In this document: piece by piece, positions 1 through 9,248 of the stretch
Numbering within the stretch: the first letter of the stretch is position 1
Layout of the letters: each line of letters starts with the position of its first letter
Assembly (NCBI RefSeq): GCF_000467125.1
Contig: NZ_BATJ01000013.1
Coordinates: 85,321-149,320, forward strand
Reading direction: 5' to 3'
DNA length: 64,000 bases
From: Vibrio proteolyticus NBRC 13287
GTDB lineage: Bacteria > Pseudomonadota > Gammaproteobacteria > Enterobacterales > Vibrionaceae
Position numbers and translations under genes: made by a program
Notes under the pieces: generated by a model
Databases searched by the model: none
The model's input: only the letters and a program-made list of their open reading frames with translations
What the model was told of the DNA's origin: nothing

Positions 1-186
1 AAGTTCATTTTTCTTATTTTCAATGAGGTTAATTCCTACAGACAAATCGTCAGCACCAACTGACTCGGTTGAGTAAGGGATAATCAACTTGGCTGTGAGG
101 AGTATAACACAGAAAAAAATATTAAATTTAAGACAAATGACGTGTTTTACCCTTTGATGACAACTTTATTAAAAAAGATCGTTTTC

Positions 187-625
187 ATGACCACCTCTTT
201 GATATTGCTTGGAGATCAGCATCTATTTCACTTACTGTTTGATATTTATCCATTGCTTGCACAAGTGGCGCTTTGGTGAGCGTCTTCTCGACACCATTAA
301 AAAATCACCGGGAATAACTGGACTAAGCTCAGAATGTCATAATCTCGTAGCAAAATATTGACCACGCTCTCCATCTCCTAAAATAACGCCCAATATTAAA
401 CACCTTGCATTATTAGTTGCGAATCTTCAATCACTTGAAACATATAATTCTCTCGGGTTTGATATTTTAAAATTATCGGAAAGTTCCGACTTGACGGGGA
501 ATATTCATTTGAGCAGAAAACATTACCGTGATTGCATCATGATGATTAATTCACTGAAATTACTGAGTAATAAGCATGTTATCCATTTTATTCAACAAAT
601 GAATAACAGTCCGTTTCTGACGATC
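187..625 (+). pseudogene. Possible decayed coding sequence
   Basis: Reading this stretch on the plus strand gives protein-like sequence broken in two places. An ATG at 187 opens a frame that stops at 277-279. The next frame continues directly from 278 (starting ERLLDTIKKSPGITGLSSEC) and meets a TGA at 359-361. The same frame then stays open from 362 past 600 with ordinary-looking composition (for example IKHLALLVANLQSLETYNS and LLSNKHVIHFIQQMNNS). One frameshift plus one nonsense codon would explain this. I do not recognise the family, so it may be a relic of a regulator or mobile gene, or chance. It ends at a hairpin that serves the opposite-strand gene. Confidence is low. Confidence 0.3.
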
Positions 626-656
626 AAAAAAAGCGACACTCTAAGTGTCGCTTTTT
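626..656 (-). terminator. Rho-independent terminator of the DM13 gene
   Basis: Perfect hairpin with arms GCGACACT and AGTGTCGC and a two-base loop, flanked by runs of A on the left and T on the right, so it can work on both strands. It lies just past the stop of the DM13-protein gene. Confidence 0.8.
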
Positions 657-670
657 CGTCTCTGGTTTTG

Positions 671-1138
671 TTACTGGTACTTTGCCGAACTGATAAACTC
701 ACCGAAGCTTTCACACCAGACAACCGCGGTATTGTACTGGTCGATATTGACTCCCTCAGGCAGTTTGAGAGTAAAACGGTCAAAGGTTTTCACATCGCCA
801 ATCTGCACCATCGATGATTGATACGTGGCAAAGTCAGCTTCGCTCTCGACAAAAATCGGTGAAAGATACAGTTTGTAATCTGGACCCGGGGCCAGTTTCC
901 CCTGAAACACCACATCCGTGTTGGTTATCTTGATCTCCCCTTCTCCCCAATGCAGGAAATCACTGTCTTTGCGTGCGCGATCAAATTGCCCCGTATAGCG
1001 GGCATCCTGACTGAGGCGCTCAATTTTCGCCATATCCGGGGAGTCTGGTTGCGTTAAAATCGGCAGCAGATAGATTCCCAAGCCAACGCCCAACACGCCC
1101 ACCGCTAAGTGTGACACCAGCAAAAATAACCATTTCAT
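671..1138 (-). CDS. DM13 domain-containing membrane-anchored protein
   Basis: 155-residue protein with one N-terminal hydrophobic segment (about residues 3-27) that would anchor it in the inner membrane with the rest outside the cytoplasm. Residues 47-150 resemble the DM13 domain: the order YTGQF, then GEGEIKI, then a beta-rich run with GPDYKLYLSP, and near the end the VVWCESFGEF segment with its single cysteine. DM13 domains have been proposed to take part in redox or electron transfer, but a defined role in bacteria is lacking. The gene stands alone between a strong terminator and pepT. Family assignment comes from the motif pattern; function is unknown. Confidence 0.8.
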   Translation of the reverse strand: MKWLFLLVSHLAVGVLGVGLGIYLLPILTQPDSPDMAKIERLSQDARYTGQFDRARKDSDFLHWGEGEIKITNTDVVFQGKLAPGPDYKLYLSPIFVESEADFATYQSSMVQIGDVKTFDRFTLKLPEGVNIDQYNTAVVWCESFGEFISSAKYQ

Positions 1139-1213
1139 GTCTTATCATCCGTAAAATCAGAGAGATAAGATAACTTTACACCATCAGTGTAATGGTTGAC
1201 ACCGCCTGACGCC

Positions 1214-2446
1214 TTATTCTCTGTGATACTGTGCGGTTTTTTCTGACAGACGCAGGATCACTTTGACGGCCTGTTCCATCGCTTCGACCGAAACAAACTC
1301 GTGAATACCGTGGAAGTTATACCCACCAGTGAACAGGTTCGGGCAAGGCAATCCCATGAACGACAATCGCGCCCCATCGGTGCCGCCACGAATGGGTTTA
1401 ATCACGGGCTCAACATCGCACTCCATCATTGCCTGCTTAGCCAGTTCAACAATATGGGGATGCGGCTCAATCATTTCGCGCATGTTGTAGTAACAGTCTT
1501 TCATTTGCAATTCGACACGCCCATGATGCAGTTGGGCATTCAACGTATCCACCTGCTGTCGCATGTAGGCTTTGCGCGCTTCCAGCCCTTCACGTTCAAA
1601 ATCACGCAGGATGTAACTCAACTGGCTCTTAGCCACGCTCATTTTCGCTGATTTAAGATGATAAAACCCCTGATAGCCTTCGGTCTGCTCTGGTGTCTCT
1701 GCCTGCGGCATCATCATCTGAAACCGGGCCGCAATGTTCATTGCGTTGACCATCTTATCCTTTGCCCAACCAGGATGGACGTTGTTGCCGTAAATGATCA
1801 CTTCTGCATTAGCGGCGTTAAAGTTTTCGTATTCCAGTTCACCCAGTGGCCCACCATCTACGGTGTAGGCCCACTGCGCCCCAAAACGTTCTACGTCGAA
1901 CAAATTTGCCCCGCGACCAATTTCTTCATCCGGGGTAAAACCGATGCAAATGTCGCCATGCGCGATCTCGGGGTGTTGAATCAATTCTTCGATTGCCGTA
2001 ACAATCTCGGCGATGCCGGCTTTATCGTCGGCTCCGAGCAGTGTCCGGCCATCTGTCGTAATCAGGTTGTGCCCATGCAGTTGATGCAGCTCTGGATAGC
2101 GAATCGGTGACAATACTTCGTCACCTTTACCCAGAGCGATATCTCCCCCCTGATACTCTTCAATAAACTGTGGTGCAATGTTACGACCAGACGCATCGGG
2201 AGCAGTGTCCATATGAGCGATAAACCCAATCGCCGGTACTGCAAAGTCGACATTTGACGGCAGTTTTGCCATCACGTAGCCGTGCTCGTCCAGACTGACC
2301 TGACTGAGGCCCAGTTCGGTCAGTTCGTCACGAAGGTATTCGGCAAACGTCATCTGACCCGCCGAGCTCGGGCAGCATGACTTAGCAGGGTTCGATTGGG
2401 TATTAAAACTGACGTATTTTAAAAAGCGATTTACCAGATTCTTCAT
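1214..2446 (-). CDS. pepT: Peptidase T (tripeptide aminopeptidase)
   Basis: Cytoplasmic di-zinc M20-family exopeptidase that removes the N-terminal residue from tripeptides. The 410-residue length matches the family (about 408). Metal and catalytic residues are visible in the expected order: His78 and Asp80 in [14 protein letters not shown], the Asp pair in LGADDKAG (140-141), the catalytic and metal Glu pair in PDEEIGRGA (174-175), Asp197 in YTVDGGP, and the late His in NFHGIHEF. The C-terminal part also carries the [11 protein letters not shown] segment typical of PepT. The gene looks monocistronic. No FNR-type site was identified upstream, although such control is known in enterobacteria. 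Confidence 0.97.
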   Translation of the reverse strand: MKNLVNRFLKYVSFNTQSNPAKSCCPSSAGQMTFAEYLRDELTELGLSQVSLDEHGYVMAKLPSNVDFAVPAIGFIAHMDTAPDASGRNIAPQFIEEYQGGDIALGKGDEVLSPIRYPELHQLHGHNLITTDGRTLLGADDKAGIAEIVTAIEELIQHPEIAHGDICIGFTPDEEIGRGANLFDVERFGAQWAYTVDGGPLGELEYENFNAANAEVIIYGNNVHPGWAKDKMVNAMNIAARFQMMMPQAETPEQTEGYQGFYHLKSAKMSVAKSQLSYILRDFEREGLEARKAYMRQQVDTLNAQLHHGRVELQMKDCYYNMREMIEPHPHIVELAKQAMMECDVEPVIKPIRGGTDGARLSFMGLPCPNLFTGGYNFHGIHEFVSVEAMEQAVKVILRLSEKTAQYHRE

Positions 2447-2620
2447 GTTCGTATTCTCAATCTGTCTATTCTATCCGGGTTGCCCGGTCTGTTCGTGCTC
2501 AGCGGAGCCGTGAGTGACTTTTTATACTACTCTCCACAATTTCACGGGCTTTGTTGTAAATCAGCTTTTTACTCAGTTTATGCTCTCGGCGTCGCCGTGT
2601 TGTCAGAGGTACGGCCCATT

Positions 2621-2647
2621 AAAAAAGACGGCCGGAGCCGTCTTTTT
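2621..2647 (-). terminator. Terminator of ompW
   Basis: Hairpin with arms GACGGC and GCCGTC around a CGGA loop, preceded by A6 and followed by T5. It sits 17 bases beyond the ompW stop codon and is the natural end of that transcript. Confidence 0.85.
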
Positions 2648-2663
2648 ACACAATCAGAGTTGA

Positions 2664-3299
2664 TCAGAATTTATAGCCAACACCCACCATAAAGACCCAA
2701 GGGTCGATTTCAACGTCGGTTTTGTACTTGTTGACGCCGTCGGTGTAAGTGGCTTCAGTGTCAATGTCTGCATACCAAACCGCACCGTTCACAAACCATT
2801 TGTCGTTGATCATGTAGTCAGCACCCAGGTTTGCCGCCAGTCCCCATGAGTTGTCCAGATCCAGATCTTTCAGACCCGATTTGTTGTTGAACTTCTCATC
2901 GAAAAAGATGGTGTAGTTGATACCTGCACCCACATACGGACGGAACTTGCTCTGTGCATCACCAAAGTAATATTGCAGCATAAAAGTCGGTGGCAAATGC
3001 TTGGTTTCTGCGATATCACCCAGGTCACCCAGACCGGTCGAAATGTTGTGTTTGAACGGCGATGCCGCCAGTACTTCGAAACTGATGTTGTCGGTAAACA
3101 TGTAACCAAAAGTCAGTCCCAGTTGAGTATCGGAATCGACTTTCAGCTCTTCATCAGAACCAAGAATTTTATCACTGCTGTCGTTTGGCACCACGGTCGC
3201 TGCGCCAGCGCGAAGAATAAAGTCACCTTTGCTGTGCGCAAGAACATTCGCAGACATCAGGGCAGAAAGTACGGCAAGGCCGCAAAGCGTCTTTTTCAT
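2664..3299 (-). CDS. ompW: OmpW family outer membrane protein
   Basis: Small eight-stranded outer membrane beta-barrel of the OmpW family, linked in Vibrio to salt, temperature and hydrophobic-compound responses. The mature protein follows a signal peptide of about 21 residues (MKKTLCGLAVLSALMSANVLA). Family hallmarks are the start of the barrel GDFILRAGAATVVPND, LGLTFGYMFTDNISFEVLAASPF, the PPTFMLQYYFGD segment, RPYVGAGINYT, and an aromatic C-terminus (GVGYKF) needed for barrel assembly. I chose the ATG at 3299 because AAGGA lies nine bases upstream and the signal peptide begins there; the frame stays open eight codons further. Single gene with its own terminator. Confidence 0.93.
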   Translation of the reverse strand: MKKTLCGLAVLSALMSANVLAHSKGDFILRAGAATVVPNDSSDKILGSDEELKVDSDTQLGLTFGYMFTDNISFEVLAASPFKHNISTGLGDLGDIAETKHLPPTFMLQYYFGDAQSKFRPYVGAGINYTIFFDEKFNNKSGLKDLDLDNSWGLAANLGADYMINDKWFVNGAVWYADIDTEATYTDGVNKYKTDVEIDPWVFMVGVGYKF

Positions 3300-3502
3300 T
3301 ATTATTTCCTTTTGGTGTGGCAATATTTATTGGAATTGGTGAGCACCCTAACACATAAAAACCCCACCATTTTGATGGAAATCAATTTGTAAAAATTATC
3401 TAACTCTCAAATACATTTTCCAAACATCGATCACTTTTTTCTGCAATCAAAATTACAGTTATGTAATGCAAACTTTGTGTGCATCACACTGTTTTCGGGT
3501 AC

Positions 3503-3531
3503 AAAAAAGCCGCTGATGCGCAGCGGCTTTT
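3503..3531 (-). terminator. Terminator of the chemoreceptor gene
   Basis: Hairpin with arms AAGCCGCTG and CAGCGGCTT and a short ATGCG loop, flanked by A-rich and T-rich tracts, directly beyond the chemoreceptor stop codon. Confidence 0.85.
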
Positions 3532-3546
3532 GACCATTTGGGTCGT

Positions 3547-5175
3547 TTACAAATGGAAGAACGACAGGTGTGATTTCTGTTTCTCTGCCAGGTGTGACAA
3601 CTCACTGCTCGCGCTTGCGCTCTGGCTTATCCCGGCCACATTCTGATTGACCAGTTCAGACATATTCACGACACTGCGATTGATATCCTGAGTGACCTGA
3701 GACTGCTCTTCCGCGGCAGTGGCCACCTGAGTATTGGAATCATTGATGTCTGATACCGACTCCGTAATCCCCACCAGAGCATCATTAGCGCGCTGCGCCA
3801 GCTCGTTATTGCGATGCAGCATTTCCAGACTGGTTTGCATGCTGGTATCAGCCAGACCAGATTGCTTTTGTAACTCTTCGATGATCGCCTGAATTTCGCC
3901 CGTCGATTCCTGAGTGCGCGCCGCCAGCATACGAACTTCATCAGCCACCACGGCAAAGCCGCGTCCAGATTCTCCCGCTCTCGCAGCTTCAATCGCCGCG
4001 TTCAGTGCCAACAGGTTTGTCTGTTCAGACACATCACGGATTACTTCGATGACATTGCTGATCTGTTCCGATTGCAGTTTCAGTGTCTGCACGACCGACG
4101 CAGCGTCATTGAGTGCATTCGACATCTGTTCGCTGGCTTGTTTGCTTTCGCCAAATATCGCTAAACCTGATTTCGCCAGTTCGTCGGCTTCACGGGCAGT
4201 AGAGTCGGCTGCCGTTGCGTTGTCACTGACATTGTTGGCAGTACTGGCCAGTTCGTTAACCGCCGATGCCACCTGCTCGATTTCACACAGCTCCTGCTGC
4301 GCATTCTGTTCTGCCTGAGTCATGACCGCCGCCAACTCAGTTGAGGCAGAGGCCACTTCTTCACTGATGCGGATCAGTTGCTCTACAGTTGAGTGTAATT
4401 GTATAGCTGTCTTGTTGACGTCTTTACTCAGCATCGCGATTTCATTTTCGCCGTCAGCATCAGCCCGAACATTGAGATGCCCTAACGCCAGTTCACGCAT
4501 CACGCCCTGCAACTTGATAATTGGGGTAACGATCATGCCCGACAGGAACCAAGCCGCCAGTAATGAGACTGCCAGCACAGCCAGTACCGATAACGACGCG
4601 ACATTCTGTACATGCTTATTCTGCTCAGCACTTTTCTCCATTGAACGGGTGGAGAACTCATTGACCTTGCGAGACAGGGTGTTGATCGCCTTGACCATCT
4701 GGATACCTGCATCACGGTAGCCTGAGATAAACTGGTCGTATTCGTGCTCACCGACCAGCCCCTGATCGCTGCGAGACAAAAACTCGACCGCACGCACGGA
4801 ATAGTTCACGTAACCTTCAATCGCCTGACGTACATTTTGCACATCACCGGCAAAGGTTTTGCGCTTGGCCATTTCATTCAGATCGTGCTGAATGGCTTGC
4901 ATGCTTTGCTTTAGCTCAGCGAGAAAGGCGTCGCGGCGGTCAGCATCGTAAATGGCGTACACGGCGCTGATGCGCAATGGATAAACCTCATCGTCAATCT
5001 GAGCGAGAGTGTCTTTGTAGAACACCAGGTCGTTGGTGTTGGAGATGATCAGTGCTTGTTCAGATTCCAGGTTGTTTTTCGTCACCCACAGTGAGATCAA
5101 CAACGCCAGAGTGGTAAACATGACAGGCAGTAGCACCTGCTTGCGAATAGACATGTTTTTTAGGGAAAACTGCAT
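3547..5175 (-). CDS. Methyl-accepting chemotaxis protein
   Basis: 542-residue transmembrane chemoreceptor that would signal to CheA through CheW. Layout: TM1 at about 13-31, a helical periplasmic ligand domain at 32-190 (four-helix-bundle type), TM2 at 192-212, a HAMP domain at 213-265, and a long cytoplasmic coiled coil. The highly conserved hairpin tip is at 384-410 ([20 protein letters not shown] followed by [11 protein letters not shown]). There is no obvious C-terminal CheR-docking pentapeptide; the protein ends KSHLSFFHL. The ATG has AGGG eight bases upstream. It stands alone, and its ligand cannot be told from sequence. Confidence 0.95.
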   Translation of the reverse strand: MQFSLKNMSIRKQVLLPVMFTTLALLISLWVTKNNLESEQALIISNTNDLVFYKDTLAQIDDEVYPLRISAVYAIYDADRRDAFLAELKQSMQAIQHDLNEMAKRKTFAGDVQNVRQAIEGYVNYSVRAVEFLSRSDQGLVGEHEYDQFISGYRDAGIQMVKAINTLSRKVNEFSTRSMEKSAEQNKHVQNVASLSVLAVLAVSLLAAWFLSGMIVTPIIKLQGVMRELALGHLNVRADADGENEIAMLSKDVNKTAIQLHSTVEQLIRISEEVASASTELAAVMTQAEQNAQQELCEIEQVASAVNELASTANNVSDNATAADSTAREADELAKSGLAIFGESKQASEQMSNALNDAASVVQTLKLQSEQISNVIEVIRDVSEQTNLLALNAAIEAARAGESGRGFAVVADEVRMLAARTQESTGEIQAIIEELQKQSGLADTSMQTSLEMLHRNNELAQRANDALVGITESVSDINDSNTQVATAAEEQSQVTQDINRSVVNMSELVNQNVAGISQSASASSELSHLAEKQKSHLSFFHL

Positions 5176-5373
5176 TTCTTGGCCCTTATGGTGAATTTGA
5201 GCGTGTCCCTACTGATTAAGATTATTCCCACTTCTTTGAGGCCAGAATTCTAGACTTAGATCACAAATTAGTCTAGGTAAAAGTGCATTTATTACAATGA
5301 GTTGCATAAAAATCATAGTCAAAGTTATGACAGCTCGACATATTAATGACAACATGACAGGAAATAACAATTT

Positions 5374-5478
5374 ATGAAGAAAAATGTCATCTTCAAACGT
5401 TGCGGTATTGGACACCAGCCCTTCTATCAACTTGGGGTTAGTAATAGAATACAAAGACCATACTTTGAGAGACATTAG
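5374..5478 (+). CDS. Possible 34-residue leader ORF before the TetR gene
   Basis: An ATG at 5374, preceded by AGGA eleven bases upstream, opens a 34-codon frame (starts MKKNVIFKRCGIGHQPF) that ends in TAG at 5476-5478, only ten bases before the preferred start of the TetR-type regulator. The regulator start itself has no good Shine-Dalgarno, so coupled translation is conceivable. It could equally be chance: a longer in-frame start for the regulator at 5384 overlaps this ORF. Confidence 0.25.
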   Translation: MKKNVIFKRCGIGHQPFYQLGVSNRIQRPYFERH

Positions 5479-5488
5479 TCAAAACTCT

Positions 5489-6139
5489 ATGAGCAATATA
5501 GGATCGACTTCAGAGGAGCCGACTGAAAAAGGCGTCACCAAACGCAACCGGGGACGACCTGTTGGTGATCGAGCCTCCAGAAAGGCTGAGCTGATGTCTG
5601 CGGCAATTGCCGTAACGGCAGAAGAAGGTTATTCGGGTGCGTCACTGCGCAAAGTCGCCAAGAGAATGGGGGCGACGACAGGCACCGTAACGTATTACTT
5701 CGCCAATAAAGAAGAAATGCTAGCCGCAGTCGCAGAAGAACTGTTTATACGCTTCCACAAGCAGCTTGCATTTGATACGCCACACGCCGACATTAACTTA
5801 GTCATAGAAAAGCTGTTAACCTGGGATGATTCTGAACAACCGGGCTTATGGCTGGCATTTTTACAGCTACTCACTCACGCTAGACAAGAGCCCGCATTTG
5901 CCCCGGTCATTCAACGTCACTATGCAAAAATCAGAGAAGCTTTGACATTTCTGGTAGAAAAAGGTCAGTCAAATCAAATTATCCGAAATGATATTACTGC
6001 CGATATGTTGGCTGAACAGCTTAGTGCGCTTGGTGATGGTTGGATGATGATGATGTCTATTGAACCAGAAAGGTTCACACCGGAGAAAATTCAATTGCTG
6101 TCCGACGCAGTCCTTACGCTGATCAAACCCGGCCAATAA
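5489..6139 (+). CDS. TetR/AcrR family transcriptional regulator
   Basis: Ligand-responsive repressor of the TetR family, about 216 residues from the chosen start. The basic arm NRGRPVGDRASRK leads into the helix-turn-helix (ELMSAAIAVTAEEGYSGAS, then LRKVAKRMGATTGTVTYYF and NKEEML). The C-terminal half looks like the BetI-type ligand-binding domain (GLWLAFLQLLTHARQEPAF). I prefer the ATG at 5489 because the 35 residues encoded upstream in frame (from 5384) do not resemble the family. It converges on the RND pump operon, separated by a shared terminator, so regulation of that pump is plausible but unproven: neighbouring position is the only evidence. Confidence 0.88.
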   Translation: MSNIGSTSEEPTEKGVTKRNRGRPVGDRASRKAELMSAAIAVTAEEGYSGASLRKVAKRMGATTGTVTYYFANKEEMLAAVAEELFIRFHKQLAFDTPHADINLVIEKLLTWDDSEQPGLWLAFLQLLTHARQEPAFAPVIQRHYAKIREALTFLVEKGQSNQIIRNDITADMLAEQLSALGDGWMMMMSIEPERFTPEKIQLLSDAVLTLIKPGQ

Positions 6140-6169
6140 ATCGGCGTCCCTTAATGCCCCCCAAATAAT

Positions 6170-6199
6170 AAAAAGCCGGATAAATATCCGGCTTTTTAA
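6170..6199. terminator. Bidirectional terminator between the TetR gene and the RND operon
   Basis: Hairpin AAAAGCCGGAT / ATCCGGCTTTT with a four-base loop, A run on one side and T run on the other, placed between two converging genes. Confidence 0.85.
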
Positions 6200-6201
6200 G
6201 A

Positions 6202-9200
6202 TTATTCTGTGTGCGGTGCCCTGTATATCAATGCGTAGAGAACCGGCAACACAATCATGATCAGCAGGGTAGCAAAGAGCAGCCCACCAATGATCGTCAC
6301 CGACATGGACGAGAAGAAATTGTCGAAGATCAAAGGAATCATTCCGAGCGCCGTAGTAAGCGCTGCCATGGATACTGGCCTTAAACGACTCACTGATGCA
6401 TCCACAATCGCAGTGGTGAGACCTCGACCTAACGGTAGCTCCAAATTAATCTGCTCGATAAGGACAATCGCATTTTTTATCAGCATTCCGACCAGGCTTA
6501 AAAACCCTAACAAGGCCATAAAACCAAATGTTTCTCCCGACACCAACAGGCCAACCGTAACACCAATCAAAGCCAGCGGCACACAAAGCCAGATGACCAG
6601 AGGCTGGCGTAATGAGTTGAACATCATGATGGTAATGAGGATCATCGCAATCACAAAAATCGGTATCGAAGACGCTAAACCAGACTCAGCTTTCCGTGAA
6701 TCTTCATATTCGCCGCCCCATTCCAGTGTGTAGCCAGCCGGCAGGTTTAGTGCTTCAACCTTAGGACGAATTTGCTCAAATAGCTTGCTGGCATTTCCTT
6801 TTATAGGGTCGGCAAAAACGGTGATCGTTCGTTTACGATCTCTGCGATGGATGATTTCATCCTCAAACGCGACCTCGTAAGACGTCACCACCTGTCTTAG
6901 CGGAATCATTCGCTGAGCCGAATGGCTCCATATTTGCAGATCCGACAGGCTGCCTATGTCATTGCGGCTTTTCTCATCTGAGCGAACAATAATAGGCAGA
7001 AGTAAATCTGACTCACGGTACACACCACTCACGACCCCCTGGAAGCCCTCCTGAATAGCCTGAGCCACCATCTGGTGCGTGATGCCATTCGTATCGGCCT
7101 GCTCTTCAGCCATGACGGCTTTGATCACTTTTACTGGTTGGCGCCAATCGGTGCGTACAGACTTAGTGTTTGGCTCCATTCGATATATATGTTCGACTTG
7201 TGTGGCAATGCGTCTAAGTTCATCAGTATCCGGACCACTTATGCGTGCCTGAATTTTCCCCGTTGAACCAGGCCCCAGTAGAAATGTTGAAGCATAAACC
7301 TGGCCATCTGGAAGCGCCGCGGAAATCTGGGCTTCAACTTTAGGAAGCAACTCATCAATAACACTTTGATCAGACACTCCCACAATAAATTGCGCGTAAG
7401 AACTGTTTGGCTGCTCAGGTTGATAAGTCAGCAAAAATCTAAGTGCTCCTTCACCGACGCTGCTGGTCACGGTCTCAACACCATTTTGCTCAAGTAATAT
7501 CTTCTCGATCACTTTGGCATCTTCGCGGGTTTCATCTATGTGTGTCCCCTGCGGCAACCAGTAATCAACCAAAAACTGTGGTCGTGTTGCACTGGGAAGG
7601 AAGTTTTGCTCTATGAGCGTAAACCCCCACATAGATAGGGCAAATAAACCCACCACCGACGCTGAGCTGAGGTATCGGTGACGGATACAGCTACGCAGAA
7701 GCGCCTTATAGCGATTGTAAAAACGAGTATCGTACGGGTCACTATTGCTTTCGGACGCCGGAGTTTTTTTGAAAAATAAGACACACATCAACGGCGTCAC
7801 CGTTACTGCTGTCAGCCAACTAAGCAACAACGACACCAATACGACCTGGAATAAAGAGCGACAAAACTCACCGGTTTCATCATTTGATGTTCCGATAGCG
7901 GCAAAAGCCAGAATCGCGATGAGAGTGGCTCCCAGCAATGGCCAGGCTGATTCTCTGACTACATCGATTGACGCTTCTTTCGCTGGCTTCCCTTTTTGCA
8001 TCCGTATCAGAACACCATCGACAACAACAATAGCGTTATCGACCAGCATCCCCAACGCAATGATGAGTGCTCCTAATGACACCCGCTCCAGTGCAACACC
8101 AAAAGGCGCTAGAAATAGGAACGATCCTACAATCGTCAAAATCAGGATGAAGCCGATCAAGAGACCACTTCTCAACCCCATAAACAACAACAAAACAACA
8201 ATGACAATCGCCGTTGCCTCAATAAGGCTAGTGACAAAACCTGATATCGCGTTTTGTACTGAATCGGATTGAAAGGATACGGTGTTGACTTGGATGCCAA
8301 CTGGCCGTTGGTTTTCAAGCTCGGCTAAGCGAGATAGCAAAGCCTCTCCCATGGTCACCACATTGCCACCGGAAACCGTTGAGATTCCCAGCCCGATCCC
8401 AGCTAACCCATTGAAACGAATCTCATTATTCACTGGATCAACATAATCTCGGGTAACTGCAGCCACATCGCGTAGATAGATCTGCCGCCCATTAACAGGG
8501 CTGCTGATCAACAAACTTTCAATATCCTGAAGTGACTGCAGACCACCAGTCGGTTTAATCGTCACGAACGCACGACCAAGACGAGCGCGCCCTCCGTCAA
8601 CGGCTAACCCTTTTTGCCGAAGTTGTCCAATGATCACCTCAGGTTGAATACCTAACTGAGACAAGCGATCCCGATTAAATTCAACATAAATCGCTTCCTG
8701 CCTTTCAGCAAAAGTGGTGACTTTACCCACATCCTTAACCAGCAGCAGTTCACGCTTGAGGGTATCAACATAACGTTTCAGCTCGGCATAACTGTAGTCT
8801 TTTCCTGTAACCACCAAAAAGGCGCTATACACATCACCATAATCGTCCATAACAATTGACTGACTGGCTCCCGGGGGTAAGGATGCTTGGGCATCATTAA
8901 TTTTCCGGCGCAGTTCATCCCAGACTTGCGGCAAAGTGGATTTATCATATTCATCTTTCACCTTTACTGTGATCGTCGATAAACCACGCTCTGACTTCGA
9001 CTTTACGCGCTCCAGTTGCCCGAGTTGTTGAATAGCCTGTTCGAGTTCATCACTGACTTCTTGCTCTACTTCAAGCGCAGAGGCGCCCGGGTAAGACGTA
9101 ATAACCAAAGCTTCTTTAATTGTAAATTCTGGGTCCTCCAGACGGCTCATATTGAGGTAGGACAAAACGCCTGAAACAAACATCACAACCGTAAGAACCA

Positions 9201-9243
9201 ATGTGACAATTCGATTGTTGATCGCGACAGCAGCTAAATTCAT
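6202..9243 (-). CDS. RND efflux transporter, inner membrane permease
   Basis: 1013-residue proton-driven RND drug/metabolite exporter that would form a tripartite pump with the adaptor encoded just upstream and a TolC-type channel encoded elsewhere. Visible features are TM1 (about 10-30), a first large periplasmic loop containing the porter subdomains (YPGASALEVEQEV, LPPGASQS), TM2-6 from about 335, a second loop from about 555, and C-terminal TMs with SLVGMLIKNAIVLIEQIN. At the proton-relay site of TM4 it reads LGMLVDNAIVVVDG, i.e. Asp402 followed by Asn403 where AcrB has two Asp; other RND subfamilies (for example TriC-like) share this. Substrate is unknown. Five bases separate it from the adaptor gene, so they are one operon. 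Confidence 0.95.
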   Translation of the reverse strand: MNLAAVAINNRIVTLVLTVVMFVSGVLSYLNMSRLEDPEFTIKEALVITSYPGASALEVEQEVSDELEQAIQQLGQLERVKSKSERGLSTITVKVKDEYDKSTLPQVWDELRRKINDAQASLPPGASQSIVMDDYGDVYSAFLVVTGKDYSYAELKRYVDTLKRELLLVKDVGKVTTFAERQEAIYVEFNRDRLSQLGIQPEVIIGQLRQKGLAVDGGRARLGRAFVTIKPTGGLQSLQDIESLLISSPVNGRQIYLRDVAAVTRDYVDPVNNEIRFNGLAGIGLGISTVSGGNVVTMGEALLSRLAELENQRPVGIQVNTVSFQSDSVQNAISGFVTSLIEATAIVIVVLLLFMGLRSGLLIGFILILTIVGSFLFLAPFGVALERVSLGALIIALGMLVDNAIVVVDGVLIRMQKGKPAKEASIDVVRESAWPLLGATLIAILAFAAIGTSNDETGEFCRSLFQVVLVSLLLSWLTAVTVTPLMCVLFFKKTPASESNSDPYDTRFYNRYKALLRSCIRHRYLSSASVVGLFALSMWGFTLIEQNFLPSATRPQFLVDYWLPQGTHIDETREDAKVIEKILLEQNGVETVTSSVGEGALRFLLTYQPEQPNSSYAQFIVGVSDQSVIDELLPKVEAQISAALPDGQVYASTFLLGPGSTGKIQARISGPDTDELRRIATQVEHIYRMEPNTKSVRTDWRQPVKVIKAVMAEEQADTNGITHQMVAQAIQEGFQGVVSGVYRESDLLLPIIVRSDEKSRNDIGSLSDLQIWSHSAQRMIPLRQVVTSYEVAFEDEIIHRRDRKRTITVFADPIKGNASKLFEQIRPKVEALNLPAGYTLEWGGEYEDSRKAESGLASSIPIFVIAMILITIMMFNSLRQPLVIWLCVPLALIGVTVGLLVSGETFGFMALLGFLSLVGMLIKNAIVLIEQINLELPLGRGLTTAIVDASVSRLRPVSMAALTTALGMIPLIFDNFFSSMSVTIIGGLLFATLLIMIVLPVLYALIYRAPHTE

Positions 9244-9248
9244 GTCAC

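Noticed and set aside
2480..2692. 70-codon plus-strand frame between pepT and ompW
   Set aside because: It reads through the ompW terminator and into the ompW gene on the other strand.
3440..3500. CRP-like site TTTGTGTGCATCACA upstream of ompW
   Set aside because: The half-sites are separated by the wrong number of bases for a CRP box, and the site lies on the chemoreceptor side of the gap.
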